Shown: positions 6,905-16,610, counted from the first letter of the stretch. The stretch: DNA of 64,000 nucleotides from Yoonia sp034652275 (GCF_034652275.1 NZ_JAXIWG010000003.1:372001-436000), one strand, 5' to 3'. Notes: generated by a model not told the origin, from the letters alone. A program made the numbers and translations.

Positions 6905-9718
6905 TCACGAAATCGCCCGCTGCGCACCCTGCGTGATCGCATCGCGCAGTTTGCGTTCAAGGCTTTGGCGCTTGGCGTCCGAATAGTATTTCAACCCGAC
7001 CATATCCTTGACGTAGAAGGTATCGACCACCTGTTCGCCGTAGGTCGCGATCACGGCGGATGCAATGTAGACATGCGCATTGGCCAAGGTCCGTGTCAGA
7101 TCATAGAGCAGGCCGGGGCGGTCGCGGGTGTCGACCTCGATGATGGTGTAGATTTCGGACCCTTCGTTGTCGAAGGTGATTTTGGTATCCACCTTGAAGG
7201 CGCGTTCGCGTTTCTTGATCTTGTCCTTGTCTTTCAGCGCCTCGCGCGCCACGACCTCGCCGCGCAGGGTGCGCACGATCATCTGGCGCAGGCGTTGCAG
7301 GCGGCTTTCCTCGTAAGGATTGCCGTCGCCGTCCTGCACCCAGAACACCGCCGTCGCATAACCGTCCTTGGACGTGTAGGTGCGCGCATCGACGATATTG
7401 GCGCCCACCAGCGCGAGCGCGCCTGTCATCCGGCTGAAGAGGCCCGGATGGTCCACCATGGCGAAACAGGCGCGGGTCGCGTCGCGGTCGGCGTCGAGCA
7501 TCAGGTCGATGCAGACCTGATTGTCGTCGATATCGCGCAACAGATTGGCAAAGATGACATGTGCGGCATTGGGCAGGCCCTGCCAATAGGGGCCGTAATG
7601 GCGGCCCACTTCGGTTTTCAATGCCTTTGCGTCCCATTCCGACAGGGCCGCGCGCAGGGCGCGTTTGGCCTCGGCCTCGCGGCTTTCGCGGTTGAGATCC
7701 TCAAGCCCGGTTTCAAGCGCGGCCTTGGTCGCCTTGTAGAGATTGCGGATCAGCACCGCTTTCCAGTTGTTCCATGTGCCGGGGCCAACGCCGCGGATGT
7801 CACAGACCGTCAGCACGGTCAAAAGGTCCAGCCGTTCCACCGATTTCACCGCATTGGCAAAGCCGCGCACGGTGCGCGGTTCGGCGATATCGCGTTTCTG
7901 TGCGACGTCCGACATCAGCAGGTGATAGCGGATCAGCCATTCGACCGTTTCGCATTCCTTCTTGTTCAACCCCAGCCGCGGACAGACTTTGCGCGCGATC
8001 TGCGCGCCTAGGATGGCGTGATCCTCGGGCCTGCCCTTGCCGATGTCGTGCAGCAAAAGCGCGACATAGAGCACCTTGCGGCTGATCCCGCGTTTGAGAA
8101 TGCCAGAGGCGACCGGCAGTTCCTCGACCAGCTCGCCCCGTTCGATCTGGGCCAGGTTGCTGATGCACTGGATCGTGTGTTCGTCGACGGTGTAGTGGTG
8201 ATACATATTGAACTGCATCATTGCGACGATCGGCGCGAATTCGGGCATGAAGGCCCCGAGCATCCCCAGTTCGTTCATCCGCCGCAGCCCGCGTTCAGGG
8301 TTGCCGTGCTTGAGCAGGATATCGAGGAAAATCCGGCTTGCCTCGCGGTTCTGGCGCAATTCGTCATCGACCAGATGCAGATGCGACGCGATCAGGCGCA
8401 TGGCGTCCGGATGCAGCAGGGTGCCCGTGCGCAAGGCTTCCTCGAAGATACGCAGCATGTTCAGGTTGTCGGCAAAAAACGCTTTTTCATCGGCCACCGT
8501 CAGGCGGTTCTGCTTGATCGCATAGGGGGCCTTGGCGGCCTTGCGCCGCGCCAGCAGGCGGACCAGCATGGGTTCGGGCTTGGTATGTGTGGCCTCGAGT
8601 GCGGTCAGAAAGACGCGGGTCAGCTCTCCAACGCGGGTCGCTTCGCGGAAATAGGCCTGCATGAAGTGTTCGACCGCGCGCCTGCCGCCGTGATCGGTGT
8701 AGCCCATGGCGGAGGCCACCTCGACCTGCATGTCGAAGGTCAGTTGGTCGACCGCGCGGTTCGCGATCAGATGCAGGTGGCAGCGGACGGCCCACAGAAA
8801 ATCCTCGGCCTTCACGAAAGTCTCGAATTCGTCCTGCGTGAACACGCCAAGGCCCACCAGTTCGGCGGCATCTTTCACGCCATTGACGTATTTGCTCATC
8901 CAAAACAGGGATTGCAGGTCGCGCAGCCCGCCTTTGCCTTCCTTGACGTTGGGTTCGACCATGTAGCGTTGGCCGCCTTGCTTGCGGTGCCGCTCGGCGC
9001 GTTCGGCCAGTTTCGCCTCGATGAAATCGCTGGCGGTGTTGCGGAAAAGATCCTGCCATAGCCGCTGGCCCAAAGATTTCGCCAGCGCCGCATCCCCCGC
9101 GAGATAGCGGTATTCGACCAGCGAGGTGCGGATCGTGTAATCCTCGCGGGCCAGACGCACGCAATCCTTCACGGTGCGGCTGGCATGGCCGATCTTCAGC
9201 TTGAGATCCCACAGCATGTAAAGCATGGATTCGATCACGCTCTCGGCCCAAGGGGTGATCTTGTAGGGCGTCAGGAACAGCAGATCGACGTCCGAATGGG
9301 GTGCCATCTCACCACGCCCGTAGCCGCCCACGGCAATCAGCGACAGCTTTTCCGCCTCGGTCGGGTTGGGGGCCGGATGCAGGCGGCGGGTGGCCACGTC
9401 AAGAATGATGGTGACGACCTGATCTGTCAGCCACGAATAAGCCCGCGTCGTGGGCCGCGAGGCAAAAGGCTGCATCGCAAAGGCGGTGCTGATCTCGGCC
9501 AGGCCCGCTTGCCGCGCCTCGGACAGGATGCGCACCGTGATGGCGCGCACCTCTTTTTCCGAAGCGACGCCGGCGGTTTCATCGTTGATGCGTGCGGTGA
9601 CGGCGGCCGTGTCGAAAATCACGGACGCCGGACAGATCAATCCGTCCGGCGCTTCGACATGGCGGGCACGGACGGGCTCAGAGCCCGGCTGCGCCGAAGG
9701 TTCTAGGGGCTTGTTCAA
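6905..9718 (-). CDS. glnD: [Protein-PII] uridylyltransferase / uridylyl-removing enzyme GlnD
   Basis: 937 residues with the full GlnD architecture. A nucleotidyltransferase domain has GGYGRGEMAP and the metal pair Asp143/Asp145. An HD hydrolase domain has LLLHDIGKG with His557/Asp558. Two ACT domains lie near residues 752 and 866 (HPGLFSRMTGAL; RPGLLYDLTRTL). GlnD senses glutamine and modifies PII, controlling GlnA activity and NtrBC, which could bear on the urease operon in this window (inference). The start at 9718 overlaps the preceding lipoprotein gene by 41 bases; a later start cannot be excluded because the first ~25 residues are not conserved. Confidence 0.96.
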   Translation of the reverse strand: MNKPLEPSAQPGSEPVRARHVEAPDGLICPASVIFDTAAVTARINDETAGVASEKEVRAITVRILSEARQAGLAEISTAFAMQPFASRPTTRAYSWLTDQVVTIILDVATRRLHPAPNPTEAEKLSLIAVGGYGRGEMAPHSDVDLLFLTPYKITPWAESVIESMLYMLWDLKLKIGHASRTVKDCVRLAREDYTIRTSLVEYRYLAGDAALAKSLGQRLWQDLFRNTASDFIEAKLAERAERHRKQGGQRYMVEPNVKEGKGGLRDLQSLFWMSKYVNGVKDAAELVGLGVFTQDEFETFVKAEDFLWAVRCHLHLIANRAVDQLTFDMQVEVASAMGYTDHGGRRAVEHFMQAYFREATRVGELTRVFLTALEATHTKPEPMLVRLLARRKAAKAPYAIKQNRLTVADEKAFFADNLNMLRIFEEALRTGTLLHPDAMRLIASHLHLVDDELRQNREASRIFLDILLKHGNPERGLRRMNELGMLGAFMPEFAPIVAMMQFNMYHHYTVDEHTIQCISNLAQIERGELVEELPVASGILKRGISRKVLYVALLLHDIGKGRPEDHAILGAQIARKVCPRLGLNKKECETVEWLIRYHLLMSDVAQKRDIAEPRTVRGFANAVKSVERLDLLTVLTVCDIRGVGPGTWNNWKAVLIRNLYKATKAALETGLEDLNRESREAEAKRALRAALSEWDAKALKTEVGRHYGPYWQGLPNAAHVIFANLLRDIDDNQVCIDLMLDADRDATRACFAMVDHPGLFSRMTGALALVGANIVDARTYTSKDGYATAVFWVQDGDGNPYEESRLQRLRQMIVRTLRGEVVAREALKDKDKIKKRERAFKVDTKITFDNEGSEIYTIIEVDTRDRPGLLYDLTRTLANAHVYIASAVIATYGEQVVDTFYVKDMVGLKYYSDAKRQSLERKLRDAITQGAQRAIS

Positions 9719-10856
9719 GGATCACGACCTGATTTTGTTGGATGGTGGCAACGGCCAGCCCGCGTTCGTTCTGCCCGTTCGGCAGCAGGCGGAACACGCC
9801 CGAGGTGCCACGGAACCCTTGCGGTGTCGTCAGGGCAGAGCGTGTCAGCGCACCGTCGCCGGTCGCCATCAGCGCGCCGATCGCGGCGATCCCGTCATAG
9901 GCAAGACCCGCCAGCGGATGCGGCTGCGATCCATAGGTCGCGGCATAGCGGTTCTGGAACAGCGTCGCAGGTCCTTGATCTGGCATGGCGAAAAGCCCGC
10001 CTTGCACGCCCGGCAGCGAAAAGAGCTGCGGCACAGTATCCCAGCGCGTCAGCCCGACCAGCCGCGTTTCGGCGATGTCGAGGCCTGCTTCTGGCAGGCC
10101 GGTGGCGATAATCGGCAGGTCAGCATTTGCACCGGCTGTGGTAAAGATCGCCTGTGCACCATTCGAGTCTGCCGCACCCACCAGACGCCGCGTCGACGAG
10201 AAAATGCCCGCTTGCGACAGAGGATAGGATTCGGTGGCGACCACTTGCGATCCGTTCTGGCTGACCGCGCGGGCGATGGCATCGCGCCCCATCTCGCCGC
10301 CGATGTCCTGACCATGGGCGATCATGAACCGGTTCACGCCCTGCCGGCTGGCATATTGCACCAGTCTGCGGGCGGTATTGTCAAAGGTCTGGCCAAGGAT
10401 AAAGACGTTGCCGCCCGCGATACTGGTGTTGTTGGAAAACGCGAGCACATTGACGTTGCTGCCCGCCACCGCGACGCCTGCCGCATTTGCGGCCTCGGCA
10501 AAGAGCGGCCCGAGAATGATCTGCGCGCCGTCATCGACGGCCATCCGCGCGACAGTGGCCGCCTGCGCCGGATCGGACCCCGTGTTGTAGACGCGCAGGT
10601 CGATCTGCGCGCCGTTGAGGTCCGCGATGGCCATACGCGCGGCATTTTCGAAATTCTGCGCCAGAAACGCGTCGCTACCGGCACTTGTCCCGCCTGGCAC
10701 CAGCAGGGCTACCTGCACCGGCTGCGATGGATCGACCGTTGGGCCGACATCGGTTCCTTCCTGCAAGGTGGTTTCGCAAGCCGCGAGCCAAGCAAGGGAC
10801 AAAAGGGCGAAAAGACGTGCTACCGGCTTGCAGGCCTGACGAAAAGGGGCGAACAT
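9678..10856 (-). CDS. LpoA/LppC-like lipoprotein, penicillin-binding protein activator (periplasmic-binding fold)
   Basis: 392 residues. A signal peptide ends in the lipobox LAWLAAC, then a type I periplasmic-binding fold resembling branched-chain amino-acid receptors (VALLVPGG, AIADLNGAQIDLRVYNTG). In alphaproteobacteria such LppC-like proteins sit next to rsmI-yraN, as here, and are related to the C-terminal half of LpoA, the activator of PBP1A. The start at 10856 has AAGGAA 7 bases upstream; a longer frame to 11009 lies antisense to rsmI and is rejected. Its role as an activator is inferred from family and context. Confidence 0.85.
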   Translation of the reverse strand: MFAPFRQACKPVARLFALLSLAWLAACETTLQEGTDVGPTVDPSQPVQVALLVPGGTSAGSDAFLAQNFENAARMAIADLNGAQIDLRVYNTGSDPAQAATVARMAVDDGAQIILGPLFAEAANAAGVAVAGSNVNVLAFSNNTSIAGGNVFILGQTFDNTARRLVQYASRQGVNRFMIAHGQDIGGEMGRDAIARAVSQNGSQVVATESYPLSQAGIFSSTRRLVGAADSNGAQAIFTTAGANADLPIIATGLPEAGLDIAETRLVGLTRWDTVPQLFSLPGVQGGLFAMPDQGPATLFQNRYAATYGSQPHPLAGLAYDGIAAIGALMATGDGALTRSALTTPQGFRGTSGVFRLLPNGQNERGLAVATIQQNQVVILEQAPRTFGAAGL

Positions 10857-10960
10857 CGTGGTATTCCTTCTGATTGCTGCACAAGGCGGCAGGTCCATCG
10901 GCCCGGCACGCTGCGCGTCGTTTGGGCGCATCATAAAGCAGGGGGGACAAGGGTCCAGCC

Positions 10961-11821
10961 ATGAATCACCAGACCAAGCCACTCTCTGCCGGTCTTTACT
11001 TTGTCGCAACCCCGATCGGGTCGGCGCGCGACATCACGCTGCGCGCGCTCGATATCCTTGCGTCAGCCGACCTGATCGCGGCCGAGGATACGCGCACGGC
11101 CCGTAAACTGATGGAAATCCACGGCGTGCCGCTGAACGGACGCAAGGTCGTGGCCTTTCATGACCATAGCGGCGAAGGCGCGGTTGACCGGCTTGTTGCG
11201 GATATGGCGGCAGGCAGGTCTGTTGCCTATGTGTCAGAGGCGGGCACTCCGCTGGTCGCCGATCCGGGGTTCGAGCTGGGGCGCGCCGCCATCGCGGCAG
11301 GGGTGCCTGTCACGACGGCGCCGGGGGCTTCGGCGGTGCTTGCAGCCTTGACGGTATCCGGGCTGCCGACAGACAGGTTCGCCTTCGTGGGGTTCTTGCC
11401 CGCCGCGCGCCAGCAACGAGAAACCGATATCGCGGCCCTGCGCGACGTGCCCTTTACCTTGGTGTTTTATGAAAGCCCGAAACGCGTTGGGGAAATGTTA
11501 GCAAGTTTGCGCGATACATTGGGGGGTGAACGGCAGGCGGTCGTCTGCCGCGAACTGACCAAACGATTCGAGGAAACCACACGCGGCACGCTGGACGAGG
11601 TGGCACAGCATTATGCTGACCGCAGCGTCAAAGGCGAACTTGTCGTGCTGGTCGGGCGGGCCGGGGCCACGGATGTGGCCGACGGCGATGTGACAGAGGC
11701 ATTGAAGGAAGCGATGAAAACCATGCGTGTGAAAGATGCAGCCACGGTCGTGGCGGGCGCGCTGGGTCTGCCACGGCGGCAGGTCTACCAGATCGCCTTG
11801 GGGCTGGGGTGCGAAGAGTGA
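10961..11821 (+). CDS. rsmI: 16S rRNA (cytidine1402-2'-O)-methyltransferase RsmI
   Basis: 286 residues, tetrapyrrole-methylase-like SAM-dependent fold. Family hallmarks are LYFVATPIGSARDITLRAL, AAEDTRTARKL and VAYVSEAGTPLVADPG. RsmI makes the 2'-O-methyl at C1402 in the ribosomal P site. AAGGG lies 7 bases before the ATG. It is divergent from the LpoA-like gene, sharing a 104-base promoter gap, and is followed by yraN with a 4-base overlap. Confidence 0.96.
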   Translation: MNHQTKPLSAGLYFVATPIGSARDITLRALDILASADLIAAEDTRTARKLMEIHGVPLNGRKVVAFHDHSGEGAVDRLVADMAAGRSVAYVSEAGTPLVADPGFELGRAAIAAGVPVTTAPGASAVLAALTVSGLPTDRFAFVGFLPAARQQRETDIAALRDVPFTLVFYESPKRVGEMLASLRDTLGGERQAVVCRELTKRFEETTRGTLDEVAQHYADRSVKGELVVLVGRAGATDVADGDVTEALKEAMKTMRVKDAATVVAGALGLPRRQVYQIALGLGCEE

Positions 11822-12174
11822 CAGGTCTGGTCAGCTATCACGGGGGTCTTGCCGCCGAAGATATCGTCGCGCGCGACTATGCTGCGCGTGCCCATCAGGT
11901 CGCGGCCCGGCGCTGGCGCGGCAAATCCGGTGAAATCGATCTGGTGATGCGCGATGGCGACACCGTCGTTTTCGTCGAGGTCAAGAAAAGCGCCAGTTTC
12001 GCGCAGGCTTCACTACGCATTGGGCGGCGGCAGATGGACCGACTTTGCGCAAGTGCGGCGGAATTTCTGGCAGGTGAACCGCGGGGCCAGCTCACCGATA
12101 TGCGCTTTGATCTGGCGCTTGTCGATGGGCGTGGTGCCGTGAGTGTGATCGAAAACGCCTTCATGGAAGCCTGA
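11818..12174 (+). CDS. YraN family (UPF0102) nuclease-like protein
   Basis: About 118 residues with the core GEIDLVMRDGDTVVFVEVK, which carries the E-D-ExK arrangement of PD-(D/E)XK (Holliday-junction-resolvase-like) folds. Biochemical function is unproven in the family. I take the GTG at 11818, which forms a GTGA overlap with the rsmI stop and gives the family-like start MTGLVSYHGGLAAED; a GTG at 11809 would add three residues. The rsmI-yraN-gshB order is common in alphaproteobacteria. Confidence 0.88.
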   Translation: MTGLVSYHGGLAAEDIVARDYAARAHQVAARRWRGKSGEIDLVMRDGDTVVFVEVKKSASFAQASLRIGRRQMDRLCASAAEFLAGEPRGQLTDMRFDLALVDGRGAVSVIENAFMEA

Positions 12175-12241
12175 ACGCGGCATTGCACTGCGCTGCGCGC
12201 TGCGGCATGTAGCGGTATCACCCGCTGACAAAGGTTGCATC

Positions 12242-13195
12242 ATGTCGTTGAAAGTTGCGTTCCAGATGGACCCGATCGGGCCGATCAACATCGATGCTGA
12301 CAGCACGTTCCGCATCGCGGAAGAGGCGCAAGCGCGCGGGCATGAGTTGTTCTATTACACGCCTGACAAGCTGGCCTATGACCGCGGGCGCGTGATTGCG
12401 CGTGGTTGGCCGTTGCAGGTGCAGCGGATCAAGGGTGACCATTTCCGGCTGGGCGAGGCTGCCGAACTGGACCTGCGCGCCATGGATGTGGTCTGGTTGC
12501 GGCAGGACCCGCCCTTTGACATGGGCTATATCACGACGACGCATATTCTCGACATGATCCACCCCGCCACGTTGGTGGTGAATGACCCATTCTGGGTGCG
12601 CAATTCGCCTGAAAAACTGCTGGTGCTGAATTTCCCCGACCTAACGCCGCCCACGATGATCGCGCGTGATCTGCAGACCCTGCGTGCGTTCCGCGAGGAA
12701 TATGGCGACGTGATCCTCAAGCCGCTTTACGGCAACGGCGGGGCGGGTGTGTTTAAGCTGGCGGGGGCGGACGCGAACCTTGCGTCGCTGCACGAACTTT
12801 TTTCGGGCATCAACCGCGAACCGCTGATCATGCAGCAATTCCTGCCCGCCGTGTCCAAGGGCGACAAGCGCATCATTCTTGTCGATGGGGAACCTGTGGG
12901 CGCGATCAACCGTGTGCCTGCCGCGGGCGAAACACGGTCCAACATGCATGTGGGCGGGCGGCCTGAAAAGGTCGCACTGACCGACCGCGACCGCGAAATC
13001 TGTGCCCGCATCGGGCCGCATTTGCGCGAAAAAGGGCAGGTTTTCGTTGGCATCGACGTGATCGGCGACTGGCTGACGGAAATCAACGTGACCTCGCCTA
13101 CGGGTATTCAGGAACTGGAACGGTTTGACGGTGTCAACATCGCCGAAAAGATCTGGCAGGCGATCGAGAGCCGGCGCGCGCGCGATTTGACGTAA
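12242..13195 (+). CDS. gshB: Glutathione synthetase
   Basis: 317 residues, ATP-grasp fold. It starts LKVAFQMDPIGPINIDADST, the bacterial GshB signature, and contains LKPLYGNGGAGVFK (glycine-rich ATP loop) and FVGIDVIGDWLTEINVTSPTG (metal and nucleotide-binding Glu/Asn). It joins glycine to gamma-glutamylcysteine. It lies downstream of yraN with a 67-base gap. A stem-loop with a short T-run follows its stop. Confidence 0.97.
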   Translation: MSLKVAFQMDPIGPINIDADSTFRIAEEAQARGHELFYYTPDKLAYDRGRVIARGWPLQVQRIKGDHFRLGEAAELDLRAMDVVWLRQDPPFDMGYITTTHILDMIHPATLVVNDPFWVRNSPEKLLVLNFPDLTPPTMIARDLQTLRAFREEYGDVILKPLYGNGGAGVFKLAGADANLASLHELFSGINREPLIMQQFLPAVSKGDKRIILVDGEPVGAINRVPAAGETRSNMHVGGRPEKVALTDRDREICARIGPHLREKGQVFVGIDVIGDWLTEINVTSPTGIQELERFDGVNIAEKIWQAIESRRARDLT

Positions 13196-13205
13196 TCCCG
13201 GGGGG

Positions 13206-13226
13206 GAGGTCTGCCTAGACCTCTTT
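13206..13226 (+). terminator. Probable stem-loop terminator of gshB
   Basis: A perfect 7-bp stem GAGGTCT / AGACCTC with a 4-base loop (13206-13223), followed by TTT. It starts 11 bases after the gshB stop and overlaps the last codons of the converging comM gene. The T-run is short, so efficiency is uncertain. Confidence 0.5.
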
Positions 13227-14729
13227 CGCCATCGCCAGCCGGTAGCCGACAGCCTCGGCCACGTGGTTGCGGTGAACTTCGTCCGACCCGTCCAGATCGG
13301 CGATGGTGCGCGCCACGCGCAAAATCCGGTGATAACCGCGCGCTGACAGGCCGAATTTCTCGGCCACGCGCAACAACAGCACGCGCCCTTCGGCATCGGG
13401 TGTCGCGATCTGTTCGAGCAGGTGGCCTTCGGCATCGGCATTGACCCGCGCCTCGGTGTGCCCTGCGAACCGGGCCGCCTGCCGCCCCCGCGCTGCCGCT
13501 ATGCGGGCCGCGATCACAGCAGAGCTGTCACCCGATTGCGGCAAATCGAGGTCCTGAAACGCGACCGGTGGTACCTCGACCCGCAGGTCGAAGCGGTCCA
13601 TCAGGGGGCCGGAAATGCGGCCCATGTAATCCTCGCCGCAGACCGGCGCGCGGGTGCAGGCGCGGGCGGGGTCCGTCAAGTACCCGCATTTGCAGGGATT
13701 CGCGGCGGCGACCAGCATGAACCGGCAGGGATAGCGCACATGCGCATTCGCGCGGGCGACCACGACTTCGCCGGTCTCGATCGGCTGGCGCAGGGTTTCG
13801 AGCACGGTGCGGGGGAATTCGGGGAATTCGTCCATGAACAGCACGCCGTTATGCGCGAGCGAAATCTCGCCCGGTTTGGCACCACGTCCGCCGCCGACGA
13901 TGGCCGCCATCGACGCCGTGTGATGCGGTTCGCGGAACGGGCGTTCGCGGTTGATTCCGCCATCGTCCAGTAACCCCGCCAGCGAATGGATCATCGAGGT
14001 TTCCAGCGCCTCGGCAGGGGACAGGGGTGGCAGGATACCCGCGATGCGCGCGGCGAGCATGGATTTGCCCGACCCCGGCGCGCCGACCAGCAACAGGTGA
14101 TGCCGTCCGGCGGCCGCGATTTCCAGCGCGCGCTTGGCGCGTTCCTGGCCCTTCACTTCCGCGAAATCACGGCTGCGGCTGACCGTCTGCGCCTCGCCCG
14201 GGACCGAGGGCGCGATCACGCTTTGCCCCGTGAAATGGCGCACCATCGCGGCCAGACTACGGGGGGCGATGACATTCGCCTCTCCCACCCACGCTGCCTC
14301 TGCCCCGCAGGCGGCCGGACACAGCAGCATCCGCCCTTCGCTGGCCGCAGTCATCGCGGCGGGGAGGGCGCCCACGACCGGCACCAATGTACCGTCAAGC
14401 GACAATTCCCCCAAGGCCACGACCTGCGCCGCCTCGTCCCGCGGGATGATGTCAAGCGCCGCCAGCAGCGCCAGCGCGATGGGCAGGTCGAAATGCGACC
14501 CTTCCTTGGGCAGATCGGCGGGCGAGAGGTTGATGGTGATCCGCTTCGACGGCAGCGCGATGGCCATCGCGGTCAGGGCCGCGCGCACCCTTTCGCGGGC
14601 TTCAGAGACGGCCTTGTCCGGCAGGCCGACAATCGAAAAGGCGGGCACGCCGGGGGTGACGGCGCATTGCACCTCGACCAGACGGGCCTCGATCCCTTCA
14701 AAGGCCACTGTATAGGCGATGGCGACCAT
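13215..14729 (-). CDS. comM: YifB/ComM-family Mg-chelatase-like AAA+ ATPase
   Basis: 504 residues. It has an N-terminal Lon-protease-like (ChlI) domain, opening VAFEGIEARLVEVQCAVTPG and including LSPADLPKEGSHFDLPIAL. An AAA+ core follows with Walker A GAPGSGKS around residues 215-222 and Walker B LFMDEFPEF, and a C-terminal Mg_chelatase_C domain ends it. ComM is a hexameric helicase that promotes branch migration during natural transformation. No other competence gene is nearby. Length and domain order are complete. Confidence 0.93.
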   Translation of the reverse strand: MVAIAYTVAFEGIEARLVEVQCAVTPGVPAFSIVGLPDKAVSEARERVRAALTAMAIALPSKRITINLSPADLPKEGSHFDLPIALALLAALDIIPRDEAAQVVALGELSLDGTLVPVVGALPAAMTAASEGRMLLCPAACGAEAAWVGEANVIAPRSLAAMVRHFTGQSVIAPSVPGEAQTVSRSRDFAEVKGQERAKRALEIAAAGRHHLLLVGAPGSGKSMLAARIAGILPPLSPAEALETSMIHSLAGLLDDGGINRERPFREPHHTASMAAIVGGGRGAKPGEISLAHNGVLFMDEFPEFPRTVLETLRQPIETGEVVVARANAHVRYPCRFMLVAAANPCKCGYLTDPARACTRAPVCGEDYMGRISGPLMDRFDLRVEVPPVAFQDLDLPQSGDSSAVIAARIAAARGRQAARFAGHTEARVNADAEGHLLEQIATPDAEGRVLLLRVAEKFGLSARGYHRILRVARTIADLDGSDEVHRNHVAEAVGYRLAMAKEV

Positions 14730-14771
14730 GCGCTGCTCCCCGCTTTTGGTTAACGGGTAGCCTGCGGCGGT

Positions 14772-15461
14772 TTACGAATGGTTAACGGGCCAGTCGCGGC
14801 GCGGGAGATCCATCGGATAGGGCCATGGATCGTGGATTTCTTCCAGCGCCGCGCGGCGCCAGTCCAGAAAAGCCGGATCGCGCAGATGGGCGTCGACATA
14901 GGCTTGCGCTGCCGCAGTGACCGGCAGACCGTAGGTGGTGATCCGCATCGCCACGGGGGCATAGAATACGTCCGCGAGCGTGTAGTCACCGAACAGCCAC
15001 GGGCTGTCCGTGCTGTGCCGCGCGCGGGCCAGCGACCACAGCTCCTCGATCCGCGCCAGATCGGCTAGCACGGCGTCGGGCGGGGTGAACCCGTCCCAGA
15101 CATGGGCAATCATATTCGGACATTCCCCGCGCAAGGCGCTGAAACCGCTGTGCATTTCGGCGCAGATCGACCGGGCCAGCGCGCGTGCTGCCGGATCGCG
15201 CGGATAAAGCGCTACGTCAGGATGGCGTTCCACCAATGTCTCGGCCATGGCAAGGCTGTCGGTCAAAACGAACCCTTCGGGCGTTGTCATCGCAGGCACG
15301 GTGCGTGCGGGGGCGATATGGGCCAGTTCCGCCGCCATTGTGCCCGCATAAAGCCCGACCATGCGGGTCTGGCAGGGCAGGCCGAATTTTTCCAGCATCA
15401 GCCAGCCGCGCAAGGACCAGCTGCTGAATGTCCGGTCACCGATGTAAACTGTATATGTCAT
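14772..15461 (-). CDS. Glutathione S-transferase family protein
   Basis: 229 residues: an N-terminal thioredoxin-like GST domain (YTVYIGDRTFSSWSLRGWLML, with TVPAMTT and LTDSLAMAE forming the glutathione site) and an all-alpha C-terminal domain. The SxWSLR motif places the likely catalytic Ser near residue 12-14. The substrate is unknown. The ATG at 15461 is preferred over a TTG two codons upstream. It lies 42 bases downstream of comM on the same strand. Confidence 0.88.
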   Translation of the reverse strand: MTYTVYIGDRTFSSWSLRGWLMLEKFGLPCQTRMVGLYAGTMAAELAHIAPARTVPAMTTPEGFVLTDSLAMAETLVERHPDVALYPRDPAARALARSICAEMHSGFSALRGECPNMIAHVWDGFTPPDAVLADLARIEELWSLARARHSTDSPWLFGDYTLADVFYAPVAMRITTYGLPVTAAAQAYVDAHLRDPAFLDWRRAALEEIHDPWPYPMDLPRRDWPVNHS

Positions 15462-15519
15462 GCGCAAAGGTTAGCAGCCAAGACGGGCACGGCAAAGCGA
15501 CATCGCGTGATCCGGCCCA

Positions 15520-16098
15520 TCACGGCAGATGATTGACCGCGCCCAAGGTCCAGCCCGCCCCGTCGCGCGCCACCTGTGTTACCGACAGATTGTCGATCTG
15601 ATGCCCCAGCGCCTGATAAGCCGTGCTGCCCGATGCACGTTGAATCTGGGTCATGATGACGCCCATATGCGCGACCAGCACGATGTCGCGGCCTGCGAAA
15701 CGCAGGGTCAGGTCATCGACCACGCGGGCGACGCGGGTGCTGACGTCGTTCCAGCTTTCGCCGTCAGGGGCGCGCAGATCGCCGGGTTCTTCCCAGAACC
15801 GGCGGCTGAGATCGGGGTCGCGCGCGGCGACGGCGCGCCAGTCCATCCCGTCCCAGATGCCGAAATCCATCTCGCGCAGGGCGGGCAAATCGGGCAGGCG
15901 GTGGCGCGTACGCCCGATCGCATCCGCCGTGGCCGAGGCGCGTTGCAGGTCGGACGCCACGATCACCGCATCGCTGGGCAGATGGTCCGCGACGCGCCCG
16001 ATCAGGGCTGTGTCCGACAGATCGGCAGGCACATCGCGCCAGCCGACAAAGGATTTTTCATGCGTCGGCGCATGCCGCACCCACCAGAACCGCGTCAT
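15520..16098 (-). CDS. Histidine phosphatase family protein (possible alpha-ribazole phosphatase, CobC-like)
   Basis: 192 residues with the phosphohistidine motif VRHAPTHEK (Arg8-His9) at the N-terminus and the second catalytic His in LVAHMGV. The start ATG at 16098 overlaps the cobU stop (ATGA). That coupling to a cobalamin nucleotide-loop gene suggests alpha-ribazole-5'-phosphate phosphatase activity, but phosphoglycerate-mutase-like enzymes have many substrates, so the assignment is by context. A longer upstream frame is antisense-frame read-through of cobU and is rejected. Confidence 0.85.
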   Translation of the reverse strand: MTRFWWVRHAPTHEKSFVGWRDVPADLSDTALIGRVADHLPSDAVIVASDLQRASATADAIGRTRHRLPDLPALREMDFGIWDGMDWRAVAARDPDLSRRFWEEPGDLRAPDGESWNDVSTRVARVVDDLTLRFAGRDIVLVAHMGVIMTQIQRASGSTAYQALGHQIDNLSVTQVARDGAGWTLGAVNHLP

Positions 16099-16610
16099 TT
16101 CAGGACCAGCGGCAGGCCCGCCATCACGACGACCACGCGGTCGGCCTGTGCCGCGATGGCTTGGTTGAGCGCGCCTTGCGCATTGCGGAACCGCCGCGCC
16201 AGCGCGTTGTCGGGAACAATGCCCTGTCCCACCTCGTTGGACACAACAACGACAGGGGCCGCGCAATCCGCAAGCGCCTGCACGAAAGCGGCCGCGGCGG
16301 CAGGCACGTCTTGGTCGGCCAGCATGACGTTCGTCAGCCACAAAGTCGCGCAATCGACCAGCACCGCGCTGTCCGGTCCGCGCTGCGACAAGATGGCACC
16401 CAAGTCCAGCGGCTCCTCGACCGTGGTCCAGCCGGTGCCGCGCAATTCCCTGTGCCGCGTGACCTTGGCCGCCATTTCATCGTCAAACACCTGTGCCGTG
16501 GCGATATAAACCTTTTCCAAACCGCTTTGTGCGATCAGGGCTTCGGCATAGCTGGATTTGCCGGAGGCGGCGCCGCCTAGGACAAGTGTGAGGTTCGGCA
16601 ATGGTGTCAT
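16095..16610 (-). CDS. cobU: Adenosylcobinamide kinase / adenosylcobinamide-phosphate guanylyltransferase
   Basis: 171 residues. P-loop GGAASGKSS at residues 12-20, the TRHRELRG segment with the GTP-reactive His, and WLTNVML and VSNEVGQGIVP, which are CobU/CobP signatures. It phosphorylates adenosylcobinamide and transfers GMP in the late stage of cobalamin assembly. Other cob genes are absent from this window and no cobalamin riboswitch was seen upstream, so this looks like a detached two-gene unit with the histidine phosphatase. Confidence 0.95.
   Translation of the reverse strand: MTPLPNLTLVLGGAASGKSSYAEALIAQSGLEKVYIATAQVFDDEMAAKVTRHRELRGTGWTTVEEPLDLGAILSQRGPDSAVLVDCATLWLTNVMLADQDVPAAAAAFVQALADCAAPVVVVSNEVGQGIVPDNALARRFRNAQGALNQAIAAQADRVVVVMAGLPLVLK

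Noticed and set aside
5370..6986. Long plus-strand open frame antisense to murJ
   Set aside because: High GC leaves antisense frames open; residue composition is abnormal (Gln/His/Arg/Gly-rich) and murJ on the other strand is clear.
8018..9061. Long plus-strand open frame antisense to glnD
   Set aside because: Shadow of a well-conserved gene; no start signal or family resemblance.
14748..14789. Two GGTTAACGGG direct repeats near comM and the GST gene (CtrA half-sites?)
   Set aside because: They lack the TTAA-N7-TTAA spacing and one overlaps the end of a coding region; probably chance.
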